In this document: positions 1 through 12,760 of the stretch, in pieces | How positions within the stretch are numbered: the stretch's first letter is position 1 | Layout: every line of letters starts with the position of its first letter | Assembly: GCA_005406025.1 (NCBI GenBank) | Contig: BGZK01000084.1 | Span: 434,001 to 498,000, forward strand | DNA from: Eumeta japonica | Taxonomy: Eukaryota; Arthropoda; Insecta; Lepidoptera; Psychidae | Length of the DNA: 64,000 nt | Direction: 5' to 3' | Made by a program: the position numbers and the translations under genes | The notes under the pieces: model-generated | Database searches by the model: none | Seen by the model: the letters and a program-made list of their open reading frames with translations, nothing else | Told to the model about the DNA's origin: nothing

Positions 1-278
1 AAATTCACTGCTTAAATCTATAAACATAGTATAAAACTGGGCATTTGCATCGAATGATTAACAGCGAACACGTCAAAAGTGCCAAAAGTGGCATCGAGTC
101 GTATCAATGAAAGCGACAAGACGCCGACCCAGATTACTAATTACAATAACACAGCGATAAGGATGTATCTCGCACTACCTACGCAAGTGCGGACGTCCCG
201 ATCAATGGCGAGTTTATGAATAACACGTAGGTTTTTTTGTAAATATGTATATTATATATACATATATGTGGGTATATG

Positions 279-304
279 TCTCTCTCTCTGTGTGTGTGTG
301 TGTA
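279..304. repeat. (TC)n(TG)n microsatellite
   Basis: A compound dinucleotide run, TC units passing into TG units, is directly visible. It is followed downstream by a short GAAT tetranucleotide run at about 535-550. Confidence 0.9.
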
Positions 305-374
305 TACTATATGATATTCACACGCGTACATGTAAGCGATGCATGTCCGTTGACAGATAATACTCGGTGTTTGC

Positions 375-660
375 TTAACTCGATCGCGCGCGGGCCGGCG
401 GGCGGCGCGGGGGCGCGGCGTCCGGTGCTCCCTATCGCGTTCGATTATGGCTCTCGTATTGTCGCCGTTAGAGGTCGGAGTCGTCTGTCGGGCGTCGGCC
501 GTTGTGACCCGCTAGATCCGGGCCGGGCTTCTTGTGAATGAATGAATGAAGCCTCATCACCACGAAATGAAGGCGCGCGGCGTTGCATTGTTTTGTTTTG
601 TTACGTTGCACCGGGAGGTTGCACGGCGTCGTCGGCCATGCGGGCCGGGCTCGCGAGGAC
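375..660. other. GC/CpG-rich island
   Basis: This is a sharp rise in GC and CpG density within AT-rich flanks, rich in CGCG, GGCCGG and similar words. The frame across it on the plus strand encodes only low-complexity R/G/P-rich sequence with no recognisable domain, so it is not called as coding. It could be a regulatory island or unmutated germline sequence within the intron. Confidence 0.5.
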
Positions 661-1074
661 TCGACGAGTAATTAATTATGCCATCTTTACATAATGATCA
701 GTCTCAAAAGGCACGCTTCCTCTGAACTTCTCTCGTATGCGTATTAAGCTACGTTGACCTCGTATCGCATTCACGCATGATTATTTTATGATGTTAGAAT
801 ATATTTATTTTTTTAAGCGAGCTATTTTTAAATCACACTAATAGCTCACATCTGCGCCCAAACTTCTTTATAATATAATAAAGTATTGTAGTTTTTACGT
901 TTTTATTGTTGTCACAATAAAATTTACTTTACAAAGACATGCTTGGATAATTAATTAAGCAGTTAAGATTTTCGACATCGATATTTTTTCCCTGTTCATT
1001 TAGAATTTTAAATTTTCCAAACATCTTCGTGACGTTTTCGATATAAATTCATTCGTTCATAATTTTGATACGGG

Positions 1075-1900
1075 GAATCCACCGCAAGGGCCGGCCAGAC
1101 GCGGGCCGCCGGCGCAGAGCGCGCGCCGCACACGCACGCGATGGCGTGCGAATATGTAAATGTGTCATTATTAACGGAACTTGCTACTCATTATCTCGCC
1201 GTTTCGATGCACCGGCCGCGAGCCCCACGGCGAACGAGTGCTCCATAAAGGTTTACCATCGTTCATACGTTAACGTTCAACGTTCATGAACGTAAGAACG
1301 ACGTGCGTAGGGCGGGCGCGCGCACCGGCCGCTGAAGGTTTTTGTAGTTCTCCCGTGCGAAAGGGGTGGGGAAGGAGGAGAAAAACCCATTATGGGCCGT
1401 CCATGCGCCCGGGCACACAGGTGTGTCCGACTCTCACATACTAAAAACCTCCTGAACAACTTGAATCTGCGGTGGCGCAAGCAGAACGCTGTCGTCATCC
1501 TACAGTCATATAGCCGATGACAAGAGCGATGCAAACGGACCGTAGACGTGGCCGCGGATACTTCGCTGAATTCCACGCTCCGTTCCCGGGCCGTATCCGA
1601 TTTCACGAACGGTCAGGCGGGCCGATAAGAGAGTAGAACAATAGAAGCGGTGTCGTGTGCCGGCGCGACGGCGACGAAGCCTCGCCGGCCGGCCGACAGG
1701 AATTTCTAAATTCTTTTGGGCTCCCACCCTAATTCCCGATTTTCTCCCTCGATTAATACGGCGCTCGACCGATGAATACCCCGCCCGAGGATCAGAGTCC
1801 CGGAAAGTTCTCCAGCGATCTCGTTCCCGATCGAGTTCGCTACCGCCCCGGAGCCGGCTCCGCCTAGCGTATGAGCTTCGACCGCTTCGTGCTTTTTTAT
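1075..1900. other. GC/CpG-rich island
   Basis: An extended CpG-rich block with several overlapping open frames on both strands. All are arginine- and proline-rich and none resembles a cyclin C-terminus or other known domain. Frames open on both strands are what GC-rich DNA gives by chance. A regulatory role is possible but unproven. Confidence 0.45.
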
Positions 1901-2086
1901 GAATCGCTCATTACAATTTCAAATGGTCGCGCCGCCGCGTGCCGCCCGGCGCACGTCCACAGACGTACGTTCGCGTCGTGCTCAGGCACCGTAAAATTAA
2001 TAACTCGCAACGAGCTATGCTTGCGTTATGTTAAGCGGCAACATAAAGTCGACTCGTTATCGTTACAAAGAAAACGCGACAACAGC

Positions 2087-2150
2087 AGGTCAATTCTGTG
2101 AACTTAAAACGGTCGATATCGTCATAACGTTGGACGTTAGGTACGTCAAA
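2087..2150 (+). repeat. Short direct repeat, copy 1
   Basis: A segment of about 60 bp beginning GTCAATTCTGTGAACTT and including GTCGATATCGTCATAACGT is repeated in diverged form near 3021-3085. Only these two copies were noticed, about 930 bp apart in direct orientation. Confidence 0.5.
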
Positions 2151-3020
2151 ATGGAGCGCGAGGAGGCGACGCTTCTCACTCTGACGCAAATTTGATGTAA
2201 CGATACCGACTGAGTCGTTTTAAATTAACAGAATTAGTCTGCAGTTACGACATTGATATGAATCCCAACGACCGTCTTTCAACTTCAATGTATCTCATGA
2301 CGCGCGAACTTTGTTACGATATCTGTTTACGTTATTTCGAACCAGAATTTTAAACGACATCGAGCCGCGCAGGCCGCGAAGCTCATAAAACGCGAAGACG
2401 CGAATTCCGCGACCGCACAATTACGTTTTTTCTGATCACCGCCCGCATGAACATAGAGATTTGCGCGGCTTTAAACGTCGCGGTTTCAGACCCGCTCGGA
2501 CGTATAAAATCAAAGTTCTCCTTGGGGCGACGACAACAGCTCAAGAAATAGCTTTTTACGTATTTTAGTGATGTAGAAAAGTATGCGCACTTTTAAAAGG
2601 TAACGAAATTCTGATTAAAAGGTCAATAATATTATAGATATTTTTTGGGTACTGATTTTTAAGAGTAAGGCTTAAGCCCAAATATAAAAATTTCAATTTC
2701 TTCGGGAATTCTATTTGAAAAAATAAATTAAAAGGAATGTTGTGTATCGTTATTCTTCAATCGTCCCAGTGTCGAGGAATACCCTCGTAGGGCCCTGGGC
2801 GTTGAATTCTTCGGGCTGGTCTAATGTGAGACCGACGGCTTAATGTATACTTTAGGAGACACAGGGCGCTGGTGGTAGGGCGAGAATGTCGCTTCCAAAC
2901 TAAAAGGTATCAGAGTAGAATCTGGAAGTGGGCAATTTAATACGACTTCATAATTTAGATCGAAATGAACGAAATCTCGATAAAAAAAAAACATACTCGA
3001 TACTGTTTTTTTGCATTATA

Positions 3021-3085
3021 AAGTCAATTCTGTAAACTTGAAAGGACCCAGTCGATATTGTTATGACGTCCAAGTTACGTGACCT
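3021..3085 (+). repeat. Short direct repeat, copy 2
   Basis: Diverged partner of the segment at 2087-2150. The shared order of blocks is GTCAATTCTGTRAACTTRAAA, then GTCGATAT, then a CGTCATAACGT/TATGACGTC region. It may be a local duplication or two fragments of one old repeat. Confidence 0.5.
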
Positions 3086-3089
3086 TGAA

Positions 3090-4125
3090 TTAGTAAGCCT
3101 TAAATGTAATAAGTAGCACACGAAATGATATGCTTAAATGAAATAGCACGATCCAGTAAAATCGTACCGATCGTGTTCTGCTTAATGGGCAAAACTGATC
3201 GTAAAAAACGCGAATGGTAAAAATGCTAGACACTTGTCACTGTTATATAATAAATTATCTGATTTACATATGTATATATATATAAAATTACGTATTCAAC
3301 ATTATGGGTCATGTTTATCAATAGAATCATATTTTTGATAAACCTGCCAGCGCCACAATTCTGACCAATGTATAAAGTTAGGTCAGTTTGAAAGCTGCAC
3401 GGTTTACAGCTCTTAGTATTCTACGTCTACGGTAGTGTCTAGTTAGCTACTAAACTAAACAAACAAGTAACTAAGTAATCAAAGTACATGGAGTACGTGT
3501 CTCTAGACTATCACGTCAATTGGTAACTAAAATTTACATGTTTCGGACAAAAATATTGAACTGTGGTATGTGTCTTATTGTTAATTTATTTTTAAATGAA
3601 CTTATAGATATTTGGTAATGTCTTTACCGTTAAAATCTTCTTATATCACAGCATATACAAATATAATTCAGCCAGTGTTTTATTGTTTTTGGCCTACTGG
3701 CTGCGGTGCTATATGGGAAAATGATAAACTAAGTATACAAACGTCAAAGGTGCAACTTGCCTGGAGTAGGACCTTAGTGCATGGTCACGTTTACTTGATC
3801 ATTAAAATGTCCTGCTTCCATTATATTTGGTATATATACGGATATAAATATTTCTTTGCCGTTTGTATAAATAGTTTCCGCTTCAAATACGGATTGATTA
3901 CTACCTGTCAAAAACCCTATTCAACTATTTTTTCCACTTTTTATCAAACATCCTATTAACGATTGCAATATTTTTGCCCGTCCCATGTCTAAATTTAACG
4001 TCAGAGTAAGCAAGCTTCAGCACCAGCGCCGCTTCTATACTCCGTGCGCGGTCTCTATTCCCTTGACTGCTTATCTTCGATCTAACGTGGGTCCGAATTC
4101 AAAAAGCGATGCTCCACGTGACCAT
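3090..4125. other. AT-rich intronic stretch, nothing recognised
   Basis: Between the short direct repeat and the next GC island there is no recognisable coding frame, RNA gene or structured repeat. A 115-codon open frame at 3612-3959 has no family resemblance and AT-driven composition. Confidence 0.5.
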
Positions 4126-4127
4126 AG

Positions 4128-4312
4128 AGCCGTAAATCGTTACGCCGGCGCGCTCCGTGCGCGGGCGCATGTGACGCGAGATGGCACCGCGGCCGGAGGA
4201 GGCCGCCACGAGGAATGCGACTGGTTCTGGCCGCACCAGCACGCGGCCGCTTATCCGCCGCCCGTGGTCCTTATTCGTGGGAAACAATACGTGAGTGGGT
4301 GTGACCATTGCC
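4128..4312. other. GC/CpG-rich island
   Basis: A short island of dense CpG in AT-rich intron. Frames are open on both strands across it but encode no recognised domain. It ends near an acceptable GTGAGT word on the plus strand at about 4291, which is probably coincidental because the gene lies on the minus strand. Confidence 0.4.
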
Positions 4313-4443
4313 GGTGGGTAATATTACTTATAGCTATAATTGTACGTCATAATAAGTTATGAATGCCATCTCTACGAGAGACTTTTAGCACTTCAGCGAC
4401 ATGCGATATCGGTGTGCTGACACGTTATGAAGTAAATGTTAAG

Positions 4444-4445
<2 letters not shown>

Positions 4446-4491
<46 letters not shown>
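4446..4491. repeat. (TA)n microsatellite
   Basis: An essentially uninterrupted TA dinucleotide run of more than 20 units is directly visible. Such runs are length-unstable and prone to assembly error. Confidence 0.95.
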
Positions 4492-4494
<3 letters not shown>

Positions 4495-5254
4495 ATATTT
4501 AAACAAATTATTCTTTTTTTCAATAAAGTTTTTCAATATATACCAAAGTATTTAATAAGTATAATAAAAGTAATGGTTGAAACATTGTCTAATAGCTGGA
4601 TGTTAGAGTGGTCGGAAGATTATGTTATTGCAATAAGATTTTGGCCAGATATCACTGCTTCCTGAAATTAAGTTCGCCACGCTGAGGAATAGACAAACAT
4701 TCGATACACCGTCAAAGACGAAACCGATTGAGTTAATGACAGTCGATATTGATATATCGTAAGTCGATCGATATTAATAATCCCCAAATAAACCTAATGG
4801 CTTACTTACCTATATATTTATAGCTGGTAAGCATTAGCAAACCAACTTAATTTAGGAAGGTTAAATATAATCGTCCGCCCATACCCTGTCCGTCTATTTT
4901 TCAAGTCCGCGATCCTAATAATATTTGTAAAACCGATCAGTGTTCCACCTACGACGGCGTCCGTTAAGGGGCGCCGGCGCACACGGCGCCGGCGAACGAC
5001 ACGTCACCGTTTCGTAAGTTCCAGTAGCGGGTACGCGTTGCACGCGATACCGTGCGAATCTGGGGCAAAACTATTATACATTATCTGGAGGCGTTGCGTT
5101 AGATCGCTTCCGTTTAAAATAGGGTAAAAGTTGAACGTAAGCGACCCTTTTATCGCTGTACTTGAGTTTAAACACGGTCTTGCAATAGCGTAAAGAGTGA
5201 AAAATAAGTTATCTTTCGCAATAACTTTTATACGTAGGACTTTCCATTGAATTC

Positions 5255-5312
5255 CTATCGAATTTCGAAATCAGCCATCGAATCGAATCAAATCGAAATC
5301 GAATATCGAAAA
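5255..5312. repeat. Degenerate ATCGAA-type tandem repeat
   Basis: Words of the form ATCGAA/AATCGA recur about seven times within 58 bp, with small indels. This looks like a decayed simple tandem array. Confidence 0.6.
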
Positions 5313-5319
5313 CAGCCAT

Positions 5320-8250
5320 TTTAAAAGTATCCATCAACCGTATGATTAGTATTTTTGTTATGCCGAATGCAGTCATCCGGTCGCAGTCTTTGTGTCTATA
5401 GTGACAATAATATTTCCGCTAAGTTGAATTTTTACCCGTCTTCCCCTCATCGAGGAAATTCCACATCATCTTAGCGAGAACACCTCCGGTCGGTAAATAG
5501 AACATCCACGAAAGGCGAGATAAGGTTCCGGCGGCGGAAACGGCTCTCGGCTTCGTGAGATCGGCAAACAACCTGAGCGTCGGCTAATTTCAGCTTAGAG
5601 CTTCTAAAGAAAAAATAATTTGCCGCCTCCGCCGCGCGCGATGCCGTCGCTGTGGTGAATTTTCATCCTTTATCATCGTGAAGTTGTGAATACATTTTAT
5701 GCCCTTGTTCCATATTCAGAGCCGTAAAACTACGATCGTGAAAATTATTTCTCGTACGATACATTCTTCAAATACTTTTTCCGCTTTATTACAATGACAA
5801 GAAAATCTCTGTTATTTATTTCTATCACGTATAATGTATTTTGTAGTTATACCTTATGTACCCACAAAGGTTAAACCCGAGGCCTATTTATAATATACTC
5901 TTCGTCGTTTTTAATTTATTTTTTAATTAATTTAATATCCTTTACTCATGATCGTTTTACGATGAGCATTCGGTATAATAATTCAGATTTTGATATTTGT
6001 CGATTCACCATTTTAATCTTTGCATGCAACGTATATATAGTTTAAAAATTTGAATTCATTTTACACAGAAAAATTTGATCTTTCGCGATCCTTTGCATTT
6101 TCAATCTCATGCGTGGCCAGCGAGCGACAACAACCGGCAATCGGCGACGACCTGAGTAAATCGTAAGGCCGTATCTATGGGATTAGATAAAAGGCGCAAG
6201 AAGTGTATTCGTCGGCGGCCGCTATCGGGGCCGGCAGTGACCGGAAACGCGCACGCGCACCGCGATCGCGGAGATAGGTCGCCCTTTCTGTGTCACTAAC
6301 CCGTTAAAGCGCTTTGCACGTCGCCCGCCCACCACGCCGTGTGATATCTAATACTTGAGCTAGTGATACATTTATATATATGTATATGGATTATTTTTCA
6401 GAAACAGATCAAACGATTTCGATGAAATTTTGTACAGAAATTTTGTCTTACTTTTCAATTTTACCTTAAATAGGTATCATCCCTGAAAAGAGAAAAGAAA
6501 TTTAGACAAACTTTGAATGCAAAATAAAGGATTTATAAAGTTAAGACGTCAGATCATTGATCAGAATTCTCTGAGAGTATTAATTCACAATTGAAAAAGT
6601 AAAAAAAAATCGATATTAGCTATTAAAATTTAATCTAATCATAATAACACGATTACGATACTAATAGGTAAAACTTAATTACAAAGCTTACAATGAAACT
6701 TTAAGTTGTATTCAAGGAACGAATATTAAAGTACTCAAGGACGTCCTCGGGATGCTTCTTAACCTCTTGGCGTCAAATACTAAGTTTAGAAGCTTATAAT
6801 AGAAGTCAAAATGAACGAAATGATGTGAGTCACAGACGTGCTCTATAAGTATTATCTCTGGACTGTGGACCTCGATCATATACATTTGTACAGTCAGTAC
6901 ATTAAATGTATACAGCATTTTGCCAAAATATGTGAAATTATCGTTTTATTGATATTGAATTTGGTGTATTTTTATTGAACAATCTCACGGCTGACTAATT
7001 TATTAGTGTATTATAGTGTGTTATAATTTATTAATGTGCGAAAACAAAAAATGCCAAAAAATCGACTTTGGAAAAATTGGTCAGTTACTGTATTTTGAAA
7101 TTAGACAACCACTCAATAATTTAGAGATCATAGTGTCCGAAAAGCTAAACGAAACACAAACGTTTTTGAGAAAAAAATAGTGAATTTAAACATAACTTTT
7201 TTTTTATATAAAAAAGAGAATTTTAATGATATACAATATGTGGACAAAAAAGGGTTCTTTGAAGTTGTATTTTCCGTGAAGCCTTTTATTATCTTATACC
7301 TATAAATGAGGTCCATACAATTTGAAAGTTCTAAAGAAAGCGATGATGAAAATCAAACGAATAGAATGCTCTCCATTCTAGTACAGAATAAATTAATATA
7401 TATACATACACATACATACATAGTCTATAAAAACTACGATAATTAAAAACCTATAGAATGCACAATTTTATACTTTGACTTTATCTCGTCGCCGGTGACG
7501 CGTTACAATTTGACACTAGCCCGGCCTAAATGGGGTAAGCAAAGAGTGACTTCTCTCTATATCCGTTAAAAACTACTGATCTGTTTTTGGTATCTATTTA
7601 ATTTTTAAAAAGTTTAATGTAGTGGTAAAATTAGAAATGTAGTAAATCGACATGCCGATATCGGGAAATTCAGACTCTTCTTTCAAAGAGAAGGATGAAC
7701 AGAACTCGTTATTTTTTATTATTAGACTTCTTAAATTCTTTGCTACAGAATAGTTTATCTTAAACTCATAACCGTATAGAGTAGATATATCTTCAATACT
7801 AGGAATTGGGTGAGTTTCCGTTTTCTCAACGGCATCCAATCTGCGACAATCGCCGGATTGTCACATCTTCTAGTCCTTTTTCAGCACATGAATCACGTTG
7901 GAAGAACGCAGAAGATTCGTACTCCTGTACAATGTCAACGTCTGTCTTCTATATTCCAGGTTGGAGAATCTCTCCACCGCGTGGATACTGTACAGCGGCG
8001 GGGATATCGATCACCGGTGATGATTTGTGATAGCAGAGAAATCTCGGTGGTATTAACGAAACTGTCTTCGTGTGCATATCAATCAACGAATCGAGTTAAA
8101 ATCTCTGTTTGCGGGGAAAAAGCATTCCGGCGACGGCAATGAAACCACGTCCGCTTATAATTCCAACCACTCGCCTCTAGTAAAACAATAAATTTTGTTC
8201 TCGCAGCAGCGTGGAGGTACTTTGGTATTGCGTTGGGAATCGTCGGCGAG
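5320..8250. other. Intronic sequence, one GC island, little recognisable
   Basis: Mostly AT-rich. A GC-rich patch lies at about 6110-6340, including a GGCCGGC-rich core. A weak Ty3/Gypsy-like peptide at 7750-7842 is listed separately. No exon, RNA gene or terminal-repeat element could be supported in the rest. Confidence 0.45.
7750..7842 (-). pseudogene. Possible Ty3/Gypsy reverse-transcriptase remnant
   Basis: On the minus strand a short peptide reads RRLDAVEKTETHPIPSIEDI. This resembles the 'RLN-x-V-T-K-x-x-x-P-I/L-P-x-I-x-D' block near the start of LTR-retrotransposon reverse transcriptases. The frame continues to 7594, but the following residues do not match the expected 'F-x-x-L-D-L-x-x-G' block, and no LTRs, protease or RNase H were seen. 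The match covers only about 20 residues and could be chance. If real it is a short, old fragment. Confidence 0.22.
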
Positions 8251-8439
8251 AGTCAACGACACCGCAGTATCGTTAAATAATATTCCCGCTTCGCATATTT
8301 TTTATATAATCGCGGGCTCGGCGAGCAGTCTGTAGCTCCAGCATCGACGACACTCAGCTTATTCGTTAATCGTTTACGTTTCATTTCGGTCGCCAGCAAC
8401 GTGACGATGAATGACACAGCCGACGATCGGTGCTCGGTA

Positions 8440-8700
8440 ACGTGAAACTCGACATCCTTTGTCGGCGCCGGCGGCGTATTTTTGCAGGTCTCGCAGCGAG
8501 CGTGGAATACGCCCGGTCGGCAAGTCATGACATACATTTGTACACTTTGCGGGGGGCTTTATCGTCGTTTAGCATCTTAGCAGTCTCTAGAATGCGAAGT
8601 TCATTAATATTTATGGCCGTAATTTTCAGAAGTCGTCATATTCGGCTATCCGCCCGGTGCGCGCGCGGTTCTACCTCTTCTATCGAAGTGTGAAAAGCGA
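8440..8700. other. GC/CpG-rich island
   Basis: Moderately GC-rich intronic block with overlapping open frames on both strands. No domain is recognised in any frame. Confidence 0.35.
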
Positions 8701-8899
8701 GCGGTTTATTTCCCACCTCAGCGAATCAGTTGGCCATCCGAGACGCGTTCGAAATGTGGTACACTATCACGGGCCGCATATACAATTTTGCGATTTAATC
8801 ATCCATACACCACATCTACATCTGACAGTTATGCTAAATTATATGATAATTTAGAAACGATTCGACGAACTGCTGTAGAGCCATACCGCGGCCGACTGG

Positions 8900-9080
8900 T
8901 TGCAGCACGTGAAATACCACACTCTCACAGAATACGGACGTGAACTAGCAGCTTCCGCTGTTTTGTTTCGTCGGGTGAGTGAGAGTACTCACTCGCACTC
9001 ACTTATCGCCCTTTCATCGATATCTAGCTCCCTCCGCTAAATATTGTATTCCCTCCCGAGAGGCAGACAGCGCATGCCCA
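8900..9080 (+). repeat. Dispersed repeat family D, 5' half
   Basis: Contains the block GTGAAATACCACACTCTCAC followed by a GTGTTTCGTCGGGTGAGTGAG-like stretch and a CCCT-rich segment. This matches in order the start of the fuller copies at 39575-39890 (reverse strand) and 43975-44280. The 3' blocks of the family (CTCCTCTGG..., GTGGTGATCA...) are missing here, so the copy is truncated. The style is that of common lepidopteran non-coding repeats; assignment to a named family would need a library search. Confidence 0.6.
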
Positions 9081-10034
9081 TGTAGGTTAGCGACAACAGC
9101 CGCGGCATGTGCGGCAGACGGCAACGACGAGGATGTTTCTCCGATGACATTTATCATCATTAATCTATATTGAAATACATATTTGCATAGACCGTTTACA
9201 CATTAAGTCACCGACCACTGCGGGTGCAACCACTTTTGTGACACGATTTCGTTGAACAATCAAAATAAGTTTCGATGTGCGACACTATTTACTCATTTTA
9301 ACAGACGAAGCTTACAACAGCGCTGTTTACTTAATTATCTTAATAGACAGTCACTGGAGACGTAACATCGGTTGCGAGTGACGTGTAGGCACGTGAAGAA
9401 AATGCAGGAACGCGGTGCGCATGTTCCGCCGCCGGTTAGCCCCGGCTGTCCACACCCGGGCGCGCGGGATATATTTTACATTCATTAAACGTAATAGGAC
9501 TGTTGCAAGATTTTTAGTACATCGACTTATCATTGGTATTTCCATTTAGCAAAAATGAATTGATAAGAAACGGCCCATAAAGTTTATAATGATCTGTGTC
9601 TACGTGTGTCAATCTACATCAATAAATTTTTCTCAATATCCATAGATATAGATGCCAAGAGAAGTTTTTTCATATATTTTCGCTATTTATTTTGGCATGC
9701 AAAAAAATCTGATAGGTATAAAATTGCAAATGGCAACGACAAGTGTGCGCCCAAGAACTGGGAGAAGTTGATGGAAATTAACATCAATGAAACGAAACGT
9801 CATTGCTGTATAGGTTCGTCTGAAACTAAATTGATACCAGTAGTGCTATTTTAAGATACCAAGGGCAAATAAAACACTCGGACGACAACTTTTTTGCAAT
9901 CACCTTTAAACAAGGCACACTCGCATTTATCAACGATCACAGTTAACGAAAACGATCAATTTTAAATTGTATTTTAGCATCACAGCACAACGTTAAGGCG
10001 GTACGTATACGTATGTAAACGAAGTAAAGTTTTC

Positions 10035-10215
10035 GAGTGCGAGCGACCACCCATGCTAAGAGCGAATAAGCCGCGCCGGTCATCGGCGCCGGCACAAAAG
10101 CGGCGCGCCGGCCGGGACCTCTGAACCCTCCGGTTATCGAAACTATCGCGAAGTCAAACGCTACCGGATAAAAGCTGAGGCGAACGACAAAAGTTCTAAA
10201 CGATGACGTCACGTC
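10035..10215. other. GC-rich island with a perfect TGACGTCA site
   Basis: A CpG-rich block with a perfect palindromic CRE-type octamer at 10204-10211, followed immediately by CGTCGATACC. No coding domain is recognised. The octamer is the classical CREB/ATF core; binding here is inference only. Confidence 0.4.
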
Positions 10216-10229
10216 GATACCGCCACCGA

Positions 10230-10990
10230 AGAGCCCTACTTCACGAAAAACTTAATTCTTGGTTTCACATCGCGTTTGCTGGCAATACTTTTAGACATAC
10301 ATTTATTAATAATGAATCGTATTGGAATTTCGACAAACGAGTCTTTATTATTACCATACGAAGAACTTAAGAAAATAACACAATATAATATAATTAAATT
10401 CATTAGAATGATCAATAATTACTAGGTAATTAAATTAAAGAAATCTTGATAGCATCACAGCAAATAATGTGTCTGTTAATAGTAAGTACCTAGGTCATCA
10501 TTCAAATTTCACAGTGATCTGCGACATAAGCAATTGCATATTTTCGCATAGAAATAGACAATTTTTTGTACTCATTTACAACATTTATATAAAAGTAATA
10601 TCTATTTTGATCGCCTACAAGTATTTATGCAGCCTCTCGTCGTAAAGACAATAAAAACCTGTATTTGATATATTTTAGTTAATGGTCTGTCGCTATCTTT
10701 CAAAATTTAATTTATATATTTTATCATTTCAGTTTCGGTTCACGGTCTGCCGTCTGAAGCTCGTTCCAGTCGCTCCATAGATACCCGAGATTTGAAGTTT
10801 TCCTCGGCTATCGCGAACGGCAAGTAACACGACAAAGGCATTCGTGACGAGGGTGACGGACGTCGATCGCGACGAATGCTGAATTACCGCAGCTGTCAAG
10901 AGCTGGGCCGACACCCGTAAACTTATGTTTCAATCACAATAAACATTTACGGTTGCAGCGCGGTCGTGGGAGCGCGTGAGGTTTTATGAC
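10230..10990. other. AT-rich intronic stretch, nothing recognised
   Basis: No gene, RNA or structured repeat is visible. A 61-codon minus-strand frame at 10729-10914 has no recognised similarity. Confidence 0.45.
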
Positions 10991-10996
10991 GGCCTG

Positions 10997-11115
10997 CGGG
11001 CCTAGCACGACGCCCCAGGGAAGCGTCTTTCTATAAGACTGTCCTTCTCGCGCAACGTAACGAATGAAAGGGACAGTCTTATATAGATTTTGTCATGGGC
11101 GTCATGCTAAGCCCG
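10997..11115. repeat. 119-bp imperfect hairpin (MITE or pre-miRNA-like)
   Basis: The left arm (10997-11044) and right arm (11071-11115) are complementary over nearly their whole length. Outer arms read CGGGCCTAGCACGACGCCC and, in reverse complement, CGGGCTTAGCATGACGCCC. Inner arms include a perfect 13-bp stem, TATAAGACTGTCC with GGACAGTCTTATA. A 26-nt loop separates them. Size and shape suit either a small foldback transposon or a precursor-miRNA-like hairpin. No known insect miRNA seed was recognised. Confidence 0.75.
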
Positions 11116-12099
11116 TTGGGAAGACGAGCGCGGTACCTGGCGTCCGAAGCCGTAAACGATAGATATGTAGCATCAAACCGTATCCCCCGATATTGTTATC
11201 ATATACCGAATTGCCTTCCACTATGAAATCAAATTTAAAAACGTATTCACGTCATAAAAAAAAAAAACTAAAATTAATCATACAGTAATTTTCAAATACG
11301 TATTCGGAACAAATGTGAAATGCCGAGAGTGATCACGGAGGCGTTACAAAAAGCTATCATATAACGTTTTTGAGTACTGAACGCTGTATGTCTAGTGAAC
11401 TTAATTCGTTTTTGCGAAGCTGTGCGGCCGAGCGCGGAACTGTATAAGTGCACGCAGAAATGCTATCGCAGGCTTTATCTTGCGAAGGCTGGCCAAAGTA
11501 TGCAGATGTGTATATGAATAATAAATCAGGTTTAATTAACATCGCTCAGTTGTTAAGTGAATACTGATGTTGATCACAATTTCGATAGGCGTCGGAGTGC
11601 CGGATCAGAAAATTCTACCAGATCAACAGATTGCGCATTAAAAGCGATGGACGATAAAAGAATAAAATGATACCGAGTTTTATATTATTTATCTTACACG
11701 ATATAAGGAGAGTTTATGAGTCGCAGCCGACGAATGACTACGACCCTATATCGTATGGATTATGTTTTAAGCGGGTGCTACGTTTTTTCGTAGACGCACT
11801 ACGAGGCGCTACGCGAGGACGACTTTTCCGTATTCACCATACGAAGGTGACGAGCAACGAAAGTTCGTTGCACCGAAGACGAACAGATCGTGGCTTCGAT
11901 CCGAAATGGACGTGTATTAATAAAATTAATTGCCACTCGATGAGCTGTTTTATTATTACACACCCGCAGTTATGTACAAAAAGTTGCAAGGGGGCTTAGA
12001 TGGGTATCTCACGTTTTGAGCGGCGGTAAGTTTATATACGCATAGTAAATCCAACGATTGTATATTAAAAATAGTTAAATAGAATGCGCGATCTCATTT

Positions 12100-12405
12100 G
12101 AGCGCGGTATCGTGACGCGCTCGTCCGAGGCCGGGGGCCGCGGCCGTGAGAAAAAATGACGGGCGGCGGCGCGGCGCGCTCCCGGCGTAATTGGTCCGAT
12201 CGGTGCGCGCGGTCCCGCAGCTTCCGAGAAGGCCGGGGACACTGCCCGCGCATTCCTCCGGCTGCCTCGTTTCTGCCACTTGTCGCGTCCGCACTTACAC
12301 AACGCGAGTCGTAAATCGCCGATCGATGCTTTGACAGCGTCGCGGTTAAAGCATCGATCGCGTACGTTCGCGCCGCTTCGAATATACGAAACGTCTGGGC
12401 GGAGG
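12100..12405. other. GC/CpG-rich island
   Basis: Very CpG-dense block with three overlapping minus-strand open frames and one plus-strand frame. All are R/A/P-rich and without recognisable domains, so none is called. The block ends in a GATCGATGCTTTGACAGCGTCGCG / GTTAAAGCATCGATCGCG inverted pair of short words around 12319-12362. Confidence 0.4.
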
Positions 12406-12760
12406 GCATTTCTTAATGCCGTCTTCGGAATGGGTGTGAGCCGGCAAAAAAGCGGGTGTTAAGCGTTAAAGTGGTGCGTCACACCGCATCGTCACGGCGC
12501 CTTGTCACAGCGTTGTGTCTCAAATCTAGCGTGCTACGATATGATAGCCTAGACGGAATATACAGGTAAACTACACATCGTCATTTCAATTTTTGTTCGT
12601 ACTGCATAGTATTTTATAGAGTGCACATGTTAGTAGATTAGAAAGGTTATTGATGAATAAATGAAGTATTAAATTACTATTCAGTTTCTTTTTATATAAA
12701 AATAATTAATACACTTCGTTTTCGTCTTACGCTCACAAACCAACACATCCTAATTTAATT

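Noticed and set aside
1277..1902. Several overlapping open frames of 70-110 codons in the GC-rich block
   Set aside because: Open on both strands at once, R/P/S-rich and without any recognisable domain; typical chance frames in CpG-rich DNA.
12065..12409. Three overlapping minus-strand frames as a possible CycD C-terminal exon
   Set aside because: No match to the D-cyclin C-terminal fold or a PEST-like tail, and no suitable acceptor and donor in phase 0.
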